A DNA stretch of 64,000 nt, taken from NCBI RefSeq assembly GCF_001702265.1, contig NZ_MAUE01000022.1, positions 59,164 through 123,163 of the forward strand, written 5' to 3'. Position numbers and translations under genes: made by a program. This stretch comes from Pseudomonas aylmerensis. GTDB taxonomy: Bacteria > Pseudomonadota > Gammaproteobacteria > Pseudomonadales > Pseudomonadaceae. How positions within the stretch are numbered: the stretch's first letter is position 1; every line of letters begins with the position of its first letter. The notes under the pieces were generated by a model that had not been told where the DNA came from, searched no databases, and saw only the letters and a list, made by a program, of their open reading frames with translations. This document shows, piece after piece, positions 23,301 to 32,773 of this stretch.

Positions 23301-26171
23301 GGCGCCATACAGGTCGAGCAAGGCTTCACACAGTTCGTCGATGGCGTGCAGGTCGGCGACGTGCGCGCCCTCGCCCAGCGTAGTCAGTTCGTCGAGCAGC
23401 GCGGTGAGCTCCTGGCGTTCGCCGGGATGCTGTTGCCAGCGGCGCAGCAGGCTTTCGGCGTCCAGCAGGATGTCCATGCCCTGGGCCAGGAAGTTGGCGA
23501 TCAACTGCGGGTCGCGCTTGATGCGCAGGCCGGTGTTGGGCGCATCGAGCAGCGCTGCGAGCTGTTGATCGAGCAGGCTTTGGGTCCGATTGATCAGGTC
23601 CTGCGCGCCCTGGATCGGCGCCAGGGGATCGCTCAGGCGGCGCAGCCCGCGCTGGAACAGGCCCTCGGCTTCGAGCAGCAACTCCACTTCGTCCAGGTCC
23701 AGTGGCAGGCGGTGCGCCTTGTACTCGCGGGTCAGGTGATCGAGCGGACGCGCCAGCTCGGCGATAGGCAGCACGCCAGCCATGTAGGCGCTGCCCTTGA
23801 GGGTATGCAGGGCGCGCTGCAATTCATCGCTGACTTGCAGCGGCACATGCTCGGCGGCTTCTTGCAGGAAGTGGTTGAGGCTCTCCAGGTGACTCTGGGC
23901 TTCGTTGCGGAAGATCTCCAGCAGCATCGGGTCATGGGCTTCGGCGACCGGCGCCTGCGCACCGCTGGCCAAGGCGTGGGCGCGAGCGGCCAGGGCGTCG
24001 ACTGCATCACGCTGGTGCTGGTCGTCGGTGGCAAAATCGGCGATCAGTTCCGGCAGCAAATCCACCGCCTCGTCCAGCACCTGTTGTACCTCGGGACCGA
24101 GCGCCACGCTGCGCTCCAGCACGCGGTTGAGCAGGTTCTCCACGGCCCAGGCCAGCTCGGCCAGCACCAGCGCGCGCACCATGCGGCCGCTGCCCTTGAG
24201 GGTGTGGAAGGCGCGACGCATTTCGCCCTGGGCGGTTTTATCGCCGCTGTTGGGCAAGGAGCGGTGCAGCACCTCAAGGACTTCGTCGGTTTCTTCGAGG
24301 AAGACCTCACGCAGCTCGTCGTCGATCGGTTCCTCATCGGCCGGCGGCGGCAGCAGGCTGCCGGGACGCTGCAGGGCCGGCGGGTTGAGGCGCGAAGTGG
24401 GGCTGGCCAGGGCGTCGAATTGGGATTGGCTGGGCGCGATCTCGGTCGAGAGTGCCCCGTCCGGCGCGACCAGCGCCTGGCGCCAAGGCTTTTCGGCGGG
24501 CAGATAACCCAGCGCGGCCAAGCCCTGGGTGGCCAGCTCCAGCACTCGTTCGCCGGCGGCGTCGGGGTCCTGGAGCATGCGTTCGAGGTAGTATTCCAGG
24601 CTGCTGATCACATCGGCAAAATGCCCCAACTGCGCCTCGGAAGGCGGGCTGTCGTGGGTCATTAACTGTTCATCGACATAATCGGTGCAACCGCGCATCA
24701 GGCTCGCCGCCCGTGGCAGCGGAATCATCGCCAGCGCACCGCGTACCTGGCTCAGCAGCTCCGGCAGGGATTCCAGGCGCTGGCGGCCCCACTGCGCTTC
24801 GATGCAATCAATCACTAACTCCTTGGCCTGGCGCAGGCACTGGCAGGACTCGCGGATCACCAGTTGATGAATCTGGGTCAGGTCCGTGGTCGGCAGGCGG
24901 CTCTCTTCGCGGCTTTCCGGCTCGACGGTGCCGACCATGCCGGCCAGCGTCGCTTCGACATACAGCAAGGCACCCGCGACATCCATGAGCACCGCGTCAT
25001 TCGGCTCGCGCTGCCCCTGGGCCAGGCTCAGCACCACGGCGAGCTGGTCGATAATCACTTTGCGTGGCTGGCCAAAGCCCAGCACGGCCAGGGTATCGGC
25101 GATCTGCCGCAACGGCGCGAGCAGCGCGTCGAGGTCGCTGGTGTGCTGGCGGTCGCTGCGCACGAACAGGTCGAGACGTTCCTTGACCCGCACCAGTTCC
25201 TCGCACAACGCACCGAGTACCGAGCCCATGGCATTGCGGTCCGGCCCGGCCAGGCGCGCGCGTTCGGCATCGACCACGGCACTGTCGGGCAAGGCCTCAT
25301 CCAGGCCGTAGCGCTCCTTGAGGCTTTGCATGCGCGGCGTCGGCCGGGTGACCTTGGCCACGTAGAACAGCAGGCTCTTGAGCAATTCATCCGGCGCCGG
25401 CCGGTTGATCGCGCCAATGCCCTGGGCCAGCAGGCGCTTGAGTTCCTTGTCACTGGCCTTGAGCAGGCTGCGCAGCGCCGGGCTGTTGGCGATCACGCCG
25501 GTGAGCATGCCCTCGACCAGCGCCGAGGTGACCTGCCACAGCGGCAACAGCGGCGCACCCTGGCACAGGGCTTCGAGGCGGGCAAAGACCCGCGCCATGT
25601 CTTCCAGGTTGCTCGGGCCGTGGTCTTCACGCAGCAGGCCGGCCAGGGCCTGTTGCAGCAATTGGTGCCACTGGCGCAGTTGCTCGGCAAGGTCAGGGGC
25701 GGCGCGCTGGGCCAGGGCTTCGTCGGGCAGCGGTGCAATCGACAGCAGTTGCGGGCTGAACAGGCTGGTTTCCGAGAGCAGGCTTTCACCGCGTGCGGTG
25801 CGCAGGTCGTTGAGCAGCGGCAACACTACCAACGGCAGGTCGCGGCGGGCGCTGTGGATGCGGTCCAGGTACAACGGCAATTGACCGAGGGCCTGTTGCA
25901 ACAGGCGGATGCTTTCATCGCGCCGGCTGACACGCCCGGCCTGCAGGGCCAGGGCCAGTTCTTCGATCTCTTCGGCGAGCAGCGCCGCGCCGTAGAACTC
26001 GACCATTTGCAGCGCACCGTGGACCTGGTGGATACCGGCCAGGCACTCGGCGATCGCGTCGCCATCGCTGGTGTCGACATAGGTATCGAGCGCCGACCGG
26101 GCCTGCTTCAGGGTTTCGGCAATGTCGCCCTTGACCCATTCGAGGGCCACGTAGTCGTGCCGATCAACCAT
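20355..26171 (-). CDS. chpA: Multi-domain hybrid histidine kinase ChpA
   Basis: A 1938-residue CheA-type kinase of the type IV pilus chemosensory system. Clear Hpt domains have their phosphorylated histidines in HTLKGSGRM (about residue 657), HTLKGSAYM (789), HTLKGGARMAEIG (1088) and HTLKGGARMVEIG (1226); more divergent Hpt-like repeats lie earlier, e.g. IHQVHGALQM near residue 50. Then come the dimerisation helices, a CheA ATPase domain (NAVDHGLESRDARLAAG near 1527, DDGAGVPLE near 1567, STAEKITQISGRGVGMDVV near 1614), a CheW domain, and a C-terminal receiver (VVDDSVTVRKV near 1824, LLDIEMPRMDG near 1869). It phosphorylates PilG and PilH. Confidence 0.95.
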   Translation of the reverse strand: MVDRHDYVALEWVKGDIAETLKQARSALDTYVDTSDGDAIAECLAGIHQVHGALQMVEFYGAALLAEEIEELALALQAGRVSRRDESIRLLQQALGQLPLYLDRIHSARRDLPLVVLPLLNDLRTARGESLLSETSLFSPQLLSIAPLPDEALAQRAAPDLAEQLRQWHQLLQQALAGLLREDHGPSNLEDMARVFARLEALCQGAPLLPLWQVTSALVEGMLTGVIANSPALRSLLKASDKELKRLLAQGIGAINRPAPDELLKSLLFYVAKVTRPTPRMQSLKERYGLDEALPDSAVVDAERARLAGPDRNAMGSVLGALCEELVRVKERLDLFVRSDRQHTSDLDALLAPLRQIADTLAVLGFGQPRKVIIDQLAVVLSLAQGQREPNDAVLMDVAGALLYVEATLAGMVGTVEPESREESRLPTTDLTQIHQLVIRESCQCLRQAKELVIDCIEAQWGRQRLESLPELLSQVRGALAMIPLPRAASLMRGCTDYVDEQLMTHDSPPSEAQLGHFADVISSLEYYLERMLQDPDAAGERVLELATQGLAALGYLPAEKPWRQALVAPDGALSTEIAPSQSQFDALASPTSRLNPPALQRPGSLLPPPADEEPIDDELREVFLEETDEVLEVLHRSLPNSGDKTAQGEMRRAFHTLKGSGRMVRALVLAELAWAVENLLNRVLERSVALGPEVQQVLDEAVDLLPELIADFATDDQHQRDAVDALAARAHALASGAQAPVAEAHDPMLLEIFRNEAQSHLESLNHFLQEAAEHVPLQVSDELQRALHTLKGSAYMAGVLPIAELARPLDHLTREYKAHRLPLDLDEVELLLEAEGLFQRGLRRLSDPLAPIQGAQDLINRTQSLLDQQLAALLDAPNTGLRIKRDPQLIANFLAQGMDILLDAESLLRRWQQHPGERQELTALLDELTTLGEGAHVADLHAIDELCEALLDLYGAVEESSLAVSERFFHEAEQAHEALISMLDQLAAGQEINPAPARVEALRELLDEALDPSATGLIKSDGSRALSISELGAATQQLEHDTVMDDEIVEIFLEEAVDILDSAGQSLKRWLLEPDSAAPLSSLQRDLHTLKGGARMAEIGPVGDLAHELECLYEGLVDRRYSYSPELSQVLMASHERLALQLEELQHHQPLSDSAELIAKVRALRQGGTPSAAAQAAETSSADPELLDIFLEEAADILDSSGSALLRWQAEPNNRQEVETLLRDLHTLKGGARMVEIGPIGDLAHELEFLYEGLSAGLLAPSDELFALLQGCHDRLAQMIDAVADGLPVGSVDKLIERIKSLVHPSDEPVVPVALPAGKVEAAVDPAADMVKISADLLDDLVNLAGETSIFRGRIEQQVNDARIALTEVETTIERMRDQLRRLDTETQGRILSRQQAEAERLGYEEFDPLEMDRHSQLQQLSRALSESASDLLDLKDTLERRNQDAHDLLQQQARINTELQEGLMRTRMVPFERMLPRLKRIVRQVAGELGKDVEFIVGNAEGEMDRNVLERMAAPLEHMLRNAVDHGLESRDARLAAGKPEKGRITLDLTHEGGDIVFDMRDDGAGVPLEAVRRKAIKRGLLDPNQEISDRDVLQFILQPGFSTAEKITQISGRGVGMDVVHEEVRQLGGSMFIDSTPGEGVHFRIRLPFTVSVNRALMVQCADDQYAIPLNTIEGLVRVLPHELAGHYQQDPPRYEYAGQRYELFYLGDLLHTVARPKLLGQYQPVPVLLVQCNERRVAVHVDAMAGTREIVVKGLGPQFAGVQGLSGATILGDGRVVLIIDLLAHIRARQPALPAQTVDAPLILNDPLKKRPLLVLVVDDSVTVRKVTSRLLERNGMNVLTAKDGIDAIAVLEEHTPDLMLLDIEMPRMDGFEVAIQVRNDPRLMRLPIIMITSRTGQKHRDRAMAIGVNDYLGKPYQESVLLESIAYWSKSHA

Positions 26172-26228
26172 AACTGCTCCGCTTAGATTTCGTGAATTGC
26201 GTGTGTTGCCAAGAACCCTGGAGATCCA

Positions 26229-26318
26229 TGTGGGCGCTGGCTTGCCTGCGATGGCGGTGGGTCAGCTGCAGATGTATCCACTGACAGTCCGCTATCGCAG
26301 GCAAGCCAGCTCCCACAG
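26229..26318. repeat. REP pair between chpA and pilJ
   Basis: TGTGGGCGCTGGCTTGCCTG and CGATGGCGG face CGCTATCGCAGGCAAGCCAG and CTCCCACA. Its position inside an otherwise compact cluster may affect the relative amounts of pilJ and chpA transcript. Confidence 0.85.
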
Positions 26319-26347
26319 TTGGACTGTGGTGTTCTCCAGATAGCCTT

Positions 26348-28399
26348 TCAATCATCCACCTGTTTTGGCGGCGGCAAGGTGAACCCCGATACCGACCGGC
26401 GCAACTGGCTGGCCATCTTCGCCAGGTTGCCGATGCTTTCCGCAGTGGCGGTGGAGCCCGACGACGTCTGGGTGGTGATCTGCTGGATCACGTTCATGGT
26501 CAGCGAGATCTGCCCCGCCGACGAGGTCTGCTGCTGCGCCGCATTGGAGATGCTCTGGATCAGTGCCGCGAGGGTTTTCGACACGCCTTCGATCTCTTCC
26601 AGCGCCACCCCGGCGTCCTGCGCCAGCCGCGCGCCGCGCACCACTTCGGTGGTGGTCTGCTCCATGGAGATCACCGCTTCGTTGGTGTCGGCCTGGATCG
26701 CCCGCACCAGGGTTTCGATTTGCCGGGTGGCGGCGGAAGAACGCTCGGCGAGCCGCTGCACTTCATCGGCCACCACCGCAAAACCGCGCCCGGCATCACC
26801 GGCCATGCTCGCCTGGATCGCCGCGTTGAGGGCGAGGATGTTGGTCTGGTCGGCGATATCATCGATCAAGCTGACGATATCGCCAATCTCCTGGGACGAC
26901 TCGCCCAGGCGCTTGATGCGCTTGGCGGTGTCCTGGATCTGCTCGCGAATGTTGTCCATGCCGTGGATGGTGTTGTGCACCACCTCGTTGCCTTTGTTGG
27001 CAATCTCCACCGAACGCTCGGCCACCGCCGAGGATTCAGCGGCGTTGGCCGAGACCTGGTCGATGGACTGGGCCATCTGGTTGATCGCGGTGGAGGCTTC
27101 GGCGATCTGTTGGGCCTGATGCTCCGAGGCCTGGGCCAGGTGCATGGCGGTGGCCTGGGTGTCCTGCACCGCGCCGGCGACTTGCCCGGCGGTGAGGTTG
27201 ATGGTGGCGACCAGGTCGCGCAGTTGGTCGACGGAATAGTTGATGGAGTCGGCGATGGCGCCGGTGAAGTCCTCGGTCACAGACGCCGTCACGGTGAGGT
27301 CGCCGTCGGCCAGGTCCTCGATTTCATCCAGCAGGCGCATGATCGCGTTCTGGTTGCGCTCGTTCTTCTCGGCGGTTTCATGCAGCTGGCGGTTGGTCTC
27401 GCGCACCATGACCAGGCCGATGAGGATGATCGAGGTCAGCGCCAGCAGGCCCAGCACGTAGCCGCCGATGGTGTCGAAGCTGCGCCCGCTGGCGAGGTTT
27501 TCAAAACCGGTGGCCAGGTGCGAGGCTTCATCGAGCAGGGTTTGCGACAGGTTGAAAATATTGCTCGCCGAAGCGCGCACCTGGAACAGCTGCGGCGAGG
27601 TCTCGAGGATTTCATCCACGGAGCCGGAGACAAACTCGAACAGCTCGGCAATTTCTGCCAGCCGCGCACGGGCGTCGCGGTCTTCGACCTGAGTGATGCG
27701 CAGCCCGGCGTTGCCCTGGAGCATGCCGTTGAGCACCTGGCCGAAGCGGTTGGCGTCGCGGCCGAAAGCGTCGGCGGCCTGCACGGCGGTTTCGTCGCCG
27801 GCGAGCACGGTATTCACCGCGCCGAGAATGCGCTCGGCCAGCAGCGACTGGCGCTGGGCCAAGGCCACCTGGCTGGCCGGGGCGCCGCGTTGCAGCAGGA
27901 TATCGACGACTTTTTCCGACTCCATCTGCAACTGCGGCACGGTTTCAGCCAGGGTTGCGGCCACCTGGTGCAGGGACAGCACGGTCTGCTCGCTGGCGAG
28001 GATCGCGTCGGTGTTCTTCAGCAGCGCTTCCCAGTCGGTCTGTACCGCGCGCATTTCCGCACGTACAGCATTGGGCGCGGCGGGCAGCCCGGTCTCAATG
28101 TCACCTTTTTTCAGGTAGCCCCAGCGTTGCGCGAAGTCGTTGCGCGCATCGCTCAAGAGCTTGAACGCAGCCGCCTTGCCGGCAGCCGCTTCGGTGGCGT
28201 TCTTGGCGATGCGCTGGGACAGCACGCGCAACTCACCGGCGTGGCCGATGTACTGCTTGTCGTAGGTGGACTGGGTATTGAGGTACGCGAAGTTGGCGAA
28301 CAACAGCATGATGAACACGATCAGCGCGATAAACAGCATGATGATCTGCGAGCGGCTGCGTGAAGCGGCCTGGGGTTTGGGCGTGGTCGGGGTGCTCAT
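26348..28399 (-). CDS. pilJ: Type IV pilus methyl-accepting chemoreceptor PilJ
   Basis: A 683-residue inner-membrane receptor. Transmembrane helices lie at about residues 19-40 ([20 protein letters not shown]) and 311-330 ([18 protein letters not shown]), with a periplasmic PilJ-type sensor between them. A HAMP-like linker and the MCP signalling tip ([20 protein letters not shown], then [18 protein letters not shown]) at about 510-553 follow. PilJ senses pilus tension or surface contact and feeds ChpA through PilI. The start overlaps the pilI stop (ATGA). Confidence 0.94.
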   Translation of the reverse strand: MSTPTTPKPQAASRSRSQIIMLFIALIVFIMLLFANFAYLNTQSTYDKQYIGHAGELRVLSQRIAKNATEAAAGKAAAFKLLSDARNDFAQRWGYLKKGDIETGLPAAPNAVRAEMRAVQTDWEALLKNTDAILASEQTVLSLHQVAATLAETVPQLQMESEKVVDILLQRGAPASQVALAQRQSLLAERILGAVNTVLAGDETAVQAADAFGRDANRFGQVLNGMLQGNAGLRITQVEDRDARARLAEIAELFEFVSGSVDEILETSPQLFQVRASASNIFNLSQTLLDEASHLATGFENLASGRSFDTIGGYVLGLLALTSIILIGLVMVRETNRQLHETAEKNERNQNAIMRLLDEIEDLADGDLTVTASVTEDFTGAIADSINYSVDQLRDLVATINLTAGQVAGAVQDTQATAMHLAQASEHQAQQIAEASTAINQMAQSIDQVSANAAESSAVAERSVEIANKGNEVVHNTIHGMDNIREQIQDTAKRIKRLGESSQEIGDIVSLIDDIADQTNILALNAAIQASMAGDAGRGFAVVADEVQRLAERSSAATRQIETLVRAIQADTNEAVISMEQTTTEVVRGARLAQDAGVALEEIEGVSKTLAALIQSISNAAQQQTSSAGQISLTMNVIQQITTQTSSGSTATAESIGNLAKMASQLRRSVSGFTLPPPKQVDD

Positions 28400-28923
28400 G
28401 CGGCAACATCCATGAAGCCTGGGGCCTGGGCCAGGGCGAAGGGGCTGAACACCTGCCACTGCTGGTCGCCATCGAACTGGCCCTGGATAAACGGTGCGGC
28501 GAAAGCTGCGCTCGCCCGCAGTGCGTCTTGTGCGAAATGCTGCATGCCTACCACCTCGTCTACCAGCAGCCCGACAAACAGGTCGTTGAATTCCACTACC
28601 AGCACCCGCCGCTGCTTGCGCGCCCGGGACAGTTCCAGGCCGAGAAACCCGCCCAGGTCCATCACCGGCAGCAAACGCCCGCGCAGATTGGCCACGCCCT
28701 TGACCCACGGCTTTACCCCCGGCATCAAGGTGCAGCGCGGCTCGTGCAAGACCTCGGCGACTTCGCCCATGGGCGCCACATACCAATGCGGCCCCAGGCG
28801 AAAACCGATCCCGCTCCAGCGCTGCAGGCGGGTTTCCTGCGACGGCAGGTCGGCGGCCAGCAGGCGGCAGCGGCGGTCGATGTCCAGCAGCAGCTCGAAG
28901 GCGGTTTGCGACTCGGTCATCAT
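28396..28923 (-). CDS. pilI: CheW-like adaptor protein PilI
   Basis: A 175-residue CheW-domain protein with [20 protein letters not shown], then [22 protein letters not shown], the CheW receptor-binding region. It couples PilJ to ChpA. Two tandem ATGs are possible starts; the first has AAAGG six bases upstream. It lies 9 bp after pilH. Confidence 0.92.
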   Translation of the reverse strand: MMTESQTAFELLLDIDRRCRLLAADLPSQETRLQRWSGIGFRLGPHWYVAPMGEVAEVLHEPRCTLMPGVKPWVKGVANLRGRLLPVMDLGGFLGLELSRARKQRRVLVVEFNDLFVGLLVDEVVGMQHFAQDALRASAAFAAPFIQGQFDGDQQWQVFSPFALAQAPGFMDVAA

Positions 28924-28932
28924 CGCGAGCCT

Positions 28933-29298
28933 TTAGCCGGCCAGCACCTTGTTCAGCGTGGCGATCAGGGTTTCTTCATCCACCGGTTTGGTCAGGTAAT
29001 CCTTGGCGCCCTGGCGCGCGCCCCAGATCTTGTCGGTTTCCTGATCCTTGGTGGTGATGATGATGATCGGGATGCCGTTGGTTTCCGGCTCCTTGGACAG
29101 CTGGCGCGTGGCCTGGAAGCCATTGAGCCCCGGCATCACGATGTCCATCAGCACGGCATCGGGCTTTTCCTGGCGGGCCAGGGCCACGCCGTCCGCGCCG
29201 TTTTCGGCCTTGAGCACCTGGTGGCCATGCTTTTCCAGCATGCCGGTGAGTTTGTACATTTCAGTCGGCGAATCGTCGACGATCAGAACGCGTGCCAT
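28933..29298 (-). CDS. pilH: Twitching response regulator PilH
   Basis: A 121-residue stand-alone CheY-type receiver: acidic pocket in [15 protein letters not shown], phospho-acceptor aspartate in [21 protein letters not shown], and conserved lysine in [13 protein letters not shown]. PilH tunes pilus retraction, probably as a phosphate sink opposing PilG. The ATG at 29298 is preceded by GGGGAA; a GTG 12 bp upstream is less likely. Confidence 0.94.
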   Translation of the reverse strand: MARVLIVDDSPTEMYKLTGMLEKHGHQVLKAENGADGVALARQEKPDAVLMDIVMPGLNGFQATRQLSKEPETNGIPIIIITTKDQETDKIWGARQGAKDYLTKPVDEETLIATLNKVLAG

Positions 29299-29344
29299 GG
29301 TTTTCCCCACTACATTGGTCGGCGCCAGCCCTTGTGGGGCGGCG

Positions 29345-29752
29345 TCAGTGTGCTTGTTCTACTGCGGCGAACCCAGGCACGTAGGCCTTGATCGCGCCCA
29401 GCAGTTCTTCCTTGCTGAAAGGCTTGGTCAAAAACTGATCGACACCGACGATGCGCCCCTTGGCCTTGTCGAACAGGCCGTCCTTGGAGGACAGCATGAT
29501 CACCGGGATCGACTTGAACGCCGGGTTGTTCTTCACCAGGGCGCAGGTCTGATAACCATCCAGGCGCGGCATCATGATGTCGACAAAGATAATGTGCGGG
29601 TGATGATCAACAATCCGGGCCAGGGCATCGAAACCGTCGATGGCCGTGATGACATCGCACCCCACGTTCTTCAACAGGGTCTCGGCGGTGCGGCGGATCG
29701 TTTTCGAATCGTCGATCACCATCACTCTCAAGGCGTTGGAATGCTGTTCCAT
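29345..29752 (-). CDS. pilG: Twitching response regulator PilG
   Basis: A 135-residue CheY-type receiver with MVIDDSKTIRRTAETLLKN, IIFVDIMMPRLDGYQTCALV and VDQFLTKPFSKEELL. PilG drives pilus extension and cAMP signalling downstream of ChpA. It is the first gene of the cluster; 238 bp separate it from the divergent gshB, where I see no other gene. The ATG at 29752 gives the usual MEQHSNALRVM start. Confidence 0.93.
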   Translation of the reverse strand: MEQHSNALRVMVIDDSKTIRRTAETLLKNVGCDVITAIDGFDALARIVDHHPHIIFVDIMMPRLDGYQTCALVKNNPAFKSIPVIMLSSKDGLFDKAKGRIVGVDQFLTKPFSKEELLGAIKAYVPGFAAVEQAH

Positions 29753-29990
29753 ATCTGCTCTACCATCGCCACAGCGAATCGGTTTTCGGTGTGTACTGCC
29801 TGATGTTGCACAGGATGAGCGCCGCAAGCCTTGGAATTCAAGGGCTGCTGCGCCGTGGCAGTCTTTTTAGCACAGTCTCCGGGCGCAATCTATCGAGCAA
29901 CCGGCCAGGTGGTTTTTCCTTGACCCACAACAGCCGCAGCGCCACTCTGACGCCACTTTTATGCGCCTAATTTGCTAGAGGAAATCCCCC

Positions 29991-30944
29991 ATGAGCGTTC
30001 GCGTCGGCATTGTCATGGACCCTATCGCCAGCATCTCCTATAAAAAGGACAGCTCGCTGGCCATGCTCCTGGCCGCCCAGGCCCGCGGCTGGAGCCTGTT
30101 CTATATGGAACAGCCGGATCTTTACCAGGGTGACGGCCAGGCTCGCGCGCGCATGCGCCCGCTGCAGGTGTTTGCCAACCCCGAGAAGTGGTTCGAGCTT
30201 TCGGACGAAATCGACAGCCCCCTGAGCGACCTGGACGTGATCCTGATGCGCAAGGACCCGCCGTTCGACATGGAATTCGTCTACTCCACTTACCTGCTGG
30301 AGCAGGCCGAGCGCGCCGGGGTATTGATCGTCAACAAGCCGCAGAGCCTGCGCGACTGCAATGAAAAACTGTTCGCCACGCTGTTCCCGCAGTGCACGCC
30401 ACCGACCGTGGTCAGCCGCCGCGCCGATGTGCTGCGTGAATTCGCCGCCAAGCACGGCGACGTGATCCTCAAGCCGCTGGACGGCATGGGCGGTACCTCG
30501 ATCTTCCGTCACCGTGCAGGGGATCCGAACCTGTCGGTGATCCTGGAGACCCTGACCGCGCTGGGCACCCAGCAGATCATGGGCCAGGCCTACCTGCCGG
30601 CGATCAAGGATGGCGACAAGCGCATCCTGATGATCGACGGCGAGCCGGTGGACTATTGCCTGGCGCGCATCCCGGCGGCCGGCGAGACCCGTGGCAACCT
30701 CGCCGCGGGTGGCCGTGGTGAAGCGCGGCCGCTGTCGGACAAGGACCGCTGGATCGCTTCCCAGGTCGGCCCAACCCTGCGCGAAAAGGGCCTGCTGTTT
30801 GTCGGCCTCGACGTGATTGGTGAAAACCTCACTGAAATCAACGTCACCAGCCCCACCTGTATCCGCGAGATCGACAATGCGTTCGGCACCAATATTGGTG
30901 AAATGCTGATGGCGGCGATTGAGCGCAAGCTCCAGGCCAAGTGA
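29991..30944 (+). CDS. gshB: Glutathione synthetase
   Basis: A 317-residue ATP-grasp ligase that adds glycine to gamma-glutamylcysteine. It begins MSVRVGIVMDPIASISYKKDSS and includes DVILKPLDGMGGTSIFRH and the C-terminal ENLTEINVTSPTCIREID, the ATP and metal site. It is preceded by GAGGAAAT. It is divergent from pilG, the standard neighbour in pseudomonads, and upstream of tonB. Confidence 0.96.
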   Translation: MSVRVGIVMDPIASISYKKDSSLAMLLAAQARGWSLFYMEQPDLYQGDGQARARMRPLQVFANPEKWFELSDEIDSPLSDLDVILMRKDPPFDMEFVYSTYLLEQAERAGVLIVNKPQSLRDCNEKLFATLFPQCTPPTVVSRRADVLREFAAKHGDVILKPLDGMGGTSIFRHRAGDPNLSVILETLTALGTQQIMGQAYLPAIKDGDKRILMIDGEPVDYCLARIPAAGETRGNLAAGGRGEARPLSDKDRWIASQVGPTLREKGLLFVGLDVIGENLTEINVTSPTCIREIDNAFGTNIGEMLMAAIERKLQAK

Positions 30945-30962
30945 CATAGAACAGCCGGACAT

Positions 30963-31014
30963 AAACCAACATTGCGTTATCATGCGCCACCTGTGAAACG
31001 CGCGATGTTGGTTT
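30963..31014 (+). terminator. Inverted repeat between gshB and tonB (probable terminator)
   Basis: AAACCAACAT (30963-30972) pairs with ATGTTGGTTT (31005-31014) over a 32-base loop that can itself extend by TGCG/CGCG pairing, and TCTTGTC follows. It probably ends the gshB message. The right arm reaches to within eight bases of the tonB start codon. Confidence 0.45.
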
Positions 31015-31021
31015 TCTTGTC

Positions 31022-31930
31022 ATGACACTCCCGTCCGATCTGCCCCCCGAACTCTCCCACAGCGGCGTGCGCCCGGCTGATCGGCTCGGATTTACCCTGT
31101 TCCTCGCTGCACTGATTCACCTGGCCTTGATCCTCGGCGTGGGGTTCACCATGGTCGAACCCAAGCAGATCACCCAGACCCTGGAAATCACCCTCGCCAC
31201 GTTCAAGAGTGAAAAACCGCCCGAAAAGGCTGACTTTCTCGCCCAGGACAACCAGCAGGGCAGCGGCACGCTCGACAAGAAAGCGGTGCCCAAGACCACC
31301 GAAGTGGCGCCGTTCCAGGACAACAAGGTCAATAAAGTCACCCCGCCACCGCCTGCGCCCAAGCCCGAAGTCAAACAGGCTGCGCCCAAGGCCGCCGTGA
31401 CCACCGTCGCGCCCAAACCGCAAAAAGCCCCGACCCAGCGCGAAAAGGCCAAGACCGAACCGCAACCCGAGCCTGTAAAGCCGGCGCCCACGTTCGACAG
31501 CTCGCAGCTCTCCGACCAGATCTCCAGCCTCGAAGCCGAACTGGCCAACGAACAGCAGCTCTACGCCAAGCGCCCGCGCATCTACCGGTTGAACGCCGCG
31601 TCGACCATGCGCGACAAGGGCGCCTGGTATAAGGATGAGTGGCGCAAGAAGGTCGAGCGCATCGGCAACCTGAATTACCCGGATGAAGCCCGACGCCAGC
31701 AGATTTATGGCAATTTGCGCTTGTTGGTGTCGATCAACCGCGACGGCACGTTATATGAGGTGCAGGTGCTGGAGTCCTCCGGCCAGCCGCTGCTCGACCA
31801 GGCTGCCCAGCGCATCGTGCGCCTGGCCGCGCCCTTTGCGCCGTTCACCGGCGACCTGAATGACGTCGACCGCCTGGAAATCATCCGCACCTGGAAGTTT
31901 GCCAAGGGCGACCGGCTGTCCAGTAACTGA
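31022..31930 (+). CDS. tonB: TonB family energy transducer
   Basis: A 302-residue protein with one N-terminal membrane anchor (LGFTLFLAALIHLALILGVG, about residues 23-42), a proline/lysine-rich periplasmic spacer (residues 65-165, e.g. TPPPPAPKPEVKQ), and a C-terminal TonB domain with RIGNLNYPDEARRQQIYGNL, then LYEVQVLESSGQPLLDQAAQ. It transmits proton-motive force from ExbBD to outer-membrane receptors. No exbBD lie alongside. There is no clear Shine-Dalgarno before the ATG. Confidence 0.9.
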   Translation: MTLPSDLPPELSHSGVRPADRLGFTLFLAALIHLALILGVGFTMVEPKQITQTLEITLATFKSEKPPEKADFLAQDNQQGSGTLDKKAVPKTTEVAPFQDNKVNKVTPPPPAPKPEVKQAAPKAAVTTVAPKPQKAPTQREKAKTEPQPEPVKPAPTFDSSQLSDQISSLEAELANEQQLYAKRPRIYRLNAASTMRDKGAWYKDEWRKKVERIGNLNYPDEARRQQIYGNLRLLVSINRDGTLYEVQVLESSGQPLLDQAAQRIVRLAAPFAPFTGDLNDVDRLEIIRTWKFAKGDRLSSN

Positions 31931-31979
31931 CACACCGCCCCCTGGCAGCCAGCAGGACTAATAGGGCGAACAGGCTTAT

Positions 31980-32114
31980 TGTGGCGAGCGGGCTTGCCCC
32001 GCGTTGGGCTGCGCAGCAGCCCCACTCTTCTCATCGCGCTCCTGCTGAAAAACCGCAGTGTCAGATTTTAGGGCCGCTGCGCAGCCCAACGCGGGGCAAG
32101 CCCGCTCGCCACAG
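31980..32114. repeat. REP pair, GCGAGCGGGCTTGCCCCGCG class
   Basis: TGTGGCGAGCGGGCTTGCCC and CGCGTTGGGCTGCGCAGCAG face GGCCGCTGCGCAGCCC and AACGCGGGGCAAGCCCGCTCGCCACA around a unique centre (CTCTTCTCATCGCGCTCCTG). It separates tonB from algH. Confidence 0.85.
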
Positions 32115-32203
32115 TGAGCCCGCCCACCACAGCAGCCCCGCTCGTGACAATTAGGGCCCGCCGCAGCTTGTCAGTTCGCGCCTCCCCCGCCACACTAGCG
32201 GAC

Positions 32204-32773
32204 ATGAAAAATGTCAGCCCGACCTACCTCAAGCACCAATTCCTGATCGCCATGCCCCATATGGCCGACCCGAACTTTGCGCAGACCTTGACCTATATAG
32301 TCGAGCACACGGCCAATGGTGCCATGGGGCTGGTGGTGAACCGCCCGCAGGAGCTGAACCTGGCGGATATCCTCGAGCAACTGCGCCCCGAGATCGACCC
32401 GCCGGCGCGTTGCCAGGGCGTGCCGATTTATATCGGCGGGCCGGTGCAGACGGATCGCGGTTTTGTGCTGCACCCCACCGGGCCAAAGTTCCAGGCCACG
32501 GTTGACCTGGAAGGTGTGTCGCTGTCCACCTCCCAGGACATACTGTTCGCCATCGCCGACGGCGTCGGCCCGGAGCACAGTGTCATCACCCTCGGTTACG
32601 CAGGGTGGGAGGCCGGGCAGCTGGAAGCCGAACTGGCCAGCAATGCCTGGCTGACCTGCCCGTTCGACGCCGACATCCTGTTTCACACCGCCAGCGAACT
32701 GCGCCTGGAGGCGGCCGCCGCCAAGCTGCGCGTCAACCTCAGCCTGCTCACCAGCCAGGCGGGGCACGCCTGA
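32204..32773 (+). CDS. algH: YqgE/AlgH family protein
   Basis: A 189-residue UPF0301 protein: YLKHQFLIAMPHMADPNFAQT at the N-terminus, then GAMGLVVNRPQELNL, PIYIGGPVQTDRGFVLHP and SVITLGYAGWEAGQLEAEL. AlgH was named for effects on alginate genes in P. aeruginosa, but its molecular role is unclear. The ATG at 32204 gives the family start; an upstream frame runs into the REP. It overlaps ruvX (TGATG). Confidence 0.92.
   Translation: MKNVSPTYLKHQFLIAMPHMADPNFAQTLTYIVEHTANGAMGLVVNRPQELNLADILEQLRPEIDPPARCQGVPIYIGGPVQTDRGFVLHPTGPKFQATVDLEGVSLSTSQDILFAIADGVGPEHSVITLGYAGWEAGQLEAELASNAWLTCPFDADILFHTASELRLEAAAAKLRVNLSLLTSQAGHA

Noticed and set aside
23049..24665. Plus-strand open frame (538 codons) inside chpA
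   Set aside because: It is antisense to the Hpt repeats of chpA; no recognisable domain and no ribosome site.
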